From: an uncultured Roseovarius sp.
GTDB lineage: Bacteria > Pseudomonadota > Alphaproteobacteria > Rhodobacterales > Rhodobacteraceae
Reading direction: 5' to 3'
Length of the DNA: 47,839 nucleotides
Assembly: GCA_947499555.1 (NCBI GenBank)
Contig: CANMOU010000007.1
Span: forward strand, 1-47,839
Shown: positions 47,763 through 47,839 of the stretch, piece after piece
Layout of the letters: every line of letters starts with the position of its first letter
How positions within the stretch are numbered: position 1 is the first letter of the stretch
Position numbers and translations under genes: made by a program
Notes under the pieces: model-generated
Databases searched by the model: none
What the model was told of the DNA's origin: nothing
What the model saw: the letters and a program-made list of their open reading frames with translations, nothing else

Positions 47763-47839
47763 ATGGCAAAGGAAAAGTTTGATCGCACGAAGCCGCATGT
47801 GAACATTGGCACGATTGGCCATGTTGACCATGGCAAGAC
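47763..47839 (+). CDS. tuf: Elongation factor Tu, N-terminal end (partial)
   Basis: The first 25 codons, [20 protein letters not shown], end in VDHGK, the G1/P-loop of EF-Tu. AAAGGGAAC is the ribosome site. It is the second tuf copy seen; the gene continues beyond the window. Confidence 0.96.
   Translation, partial: MAKEKFDRTKPHVNIGTIGHVDHGK

Overview
The window is chromosomal DNA from an alphaproteobacterium of the Rhodobacteraceae (Roseobacter group). This rests on protein character (RpoB, RpoC, L10, EF-Tu, DUF3576-leuS-lptE-holA order, DUF2125, TIGR03862-like flavoprotein, XRE regulator with MmyB-like domain), GC-rich codon use and the tRNA-Trp/secE/nusG/rpl/rpoBC arrangement. The species is not identifiable from sequence alone. 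The window starts in the last codons of one tuf gene and ends in the first codons of a second tuf gene in the same orientation.

Region 1 (1-20060) is the transcription/translation core: tuf 3' end and terminator, an XRE regulator, a MAPEG protein, tRNA-Trp, a membrane protein, secE, nusG, rplK, rplA, rplJ, rplL, rpoB, rpoC. The usually compact cluster is split twice. An orphan gene and a DUF3179 gene lie between nusG and rplK, and a serine hydrolase plus a cNMP-binding/EAL phosphodiesterase lie between rplA and rplJ. The rplJ leader and the rplL-rpoB gap hold conspicuous RNA hairpins.

Region 2 (20258-31637) is housekeeping and envelope genes: an L,D-transpeptidase-like protein, a YggS-type PLP protein, DUF3576 lipoprotein, glycosyltransferase, leuS-lptE-holA (overlapping operon), GFA protein, glutathione S-transferase, a small exported protein, a flavoprotein and an MscS channel.

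Region 3 (31712-35151) is the most interesting part. A 97-codon HNH endonuclease gene is split by a 3,138-bp IS1595-family (ISXO2-like) transposon, with 26-bp terminal inverted repeats (24/26 matches) and an 8-bp target duplication CAGATCTG. Besides a transposase and a DUF6471 protein it carries two small winged-helix-like proteins, a membrane protein and two tRNA genes with abnormal anticodons. One has a leucine-type (class II) body with anticodon UUA, predicted to read the UAA stop codon. The other has an arginine-type body with anticodon GCU, which reads serine AGC/AGU codons. The first tRNA has its own TTGACA-17-TATCAA promoter with a palindrome over the -10, and is followed closely by a protein gene and then the second tRNA. 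I propose this tRNA-protein-tRNA passenger cassette as the candidate undescribed system; its function is unknown.

Region 4 (35206-43610) carries a Tat-exported multicopper oxidase, an enoyl-CoA hydratase and SDR pair, a DUF2125 protein, a TldD/PmbA protein, an inositol-phosphatase-family protein, a DMT transporter and a rhamnosyltransferase-like protein. Region 5 (43733-47839) is the str operon (strong promoter, rpsL, rpsG, fusA), a lipoprotein gene, then the second tuf.
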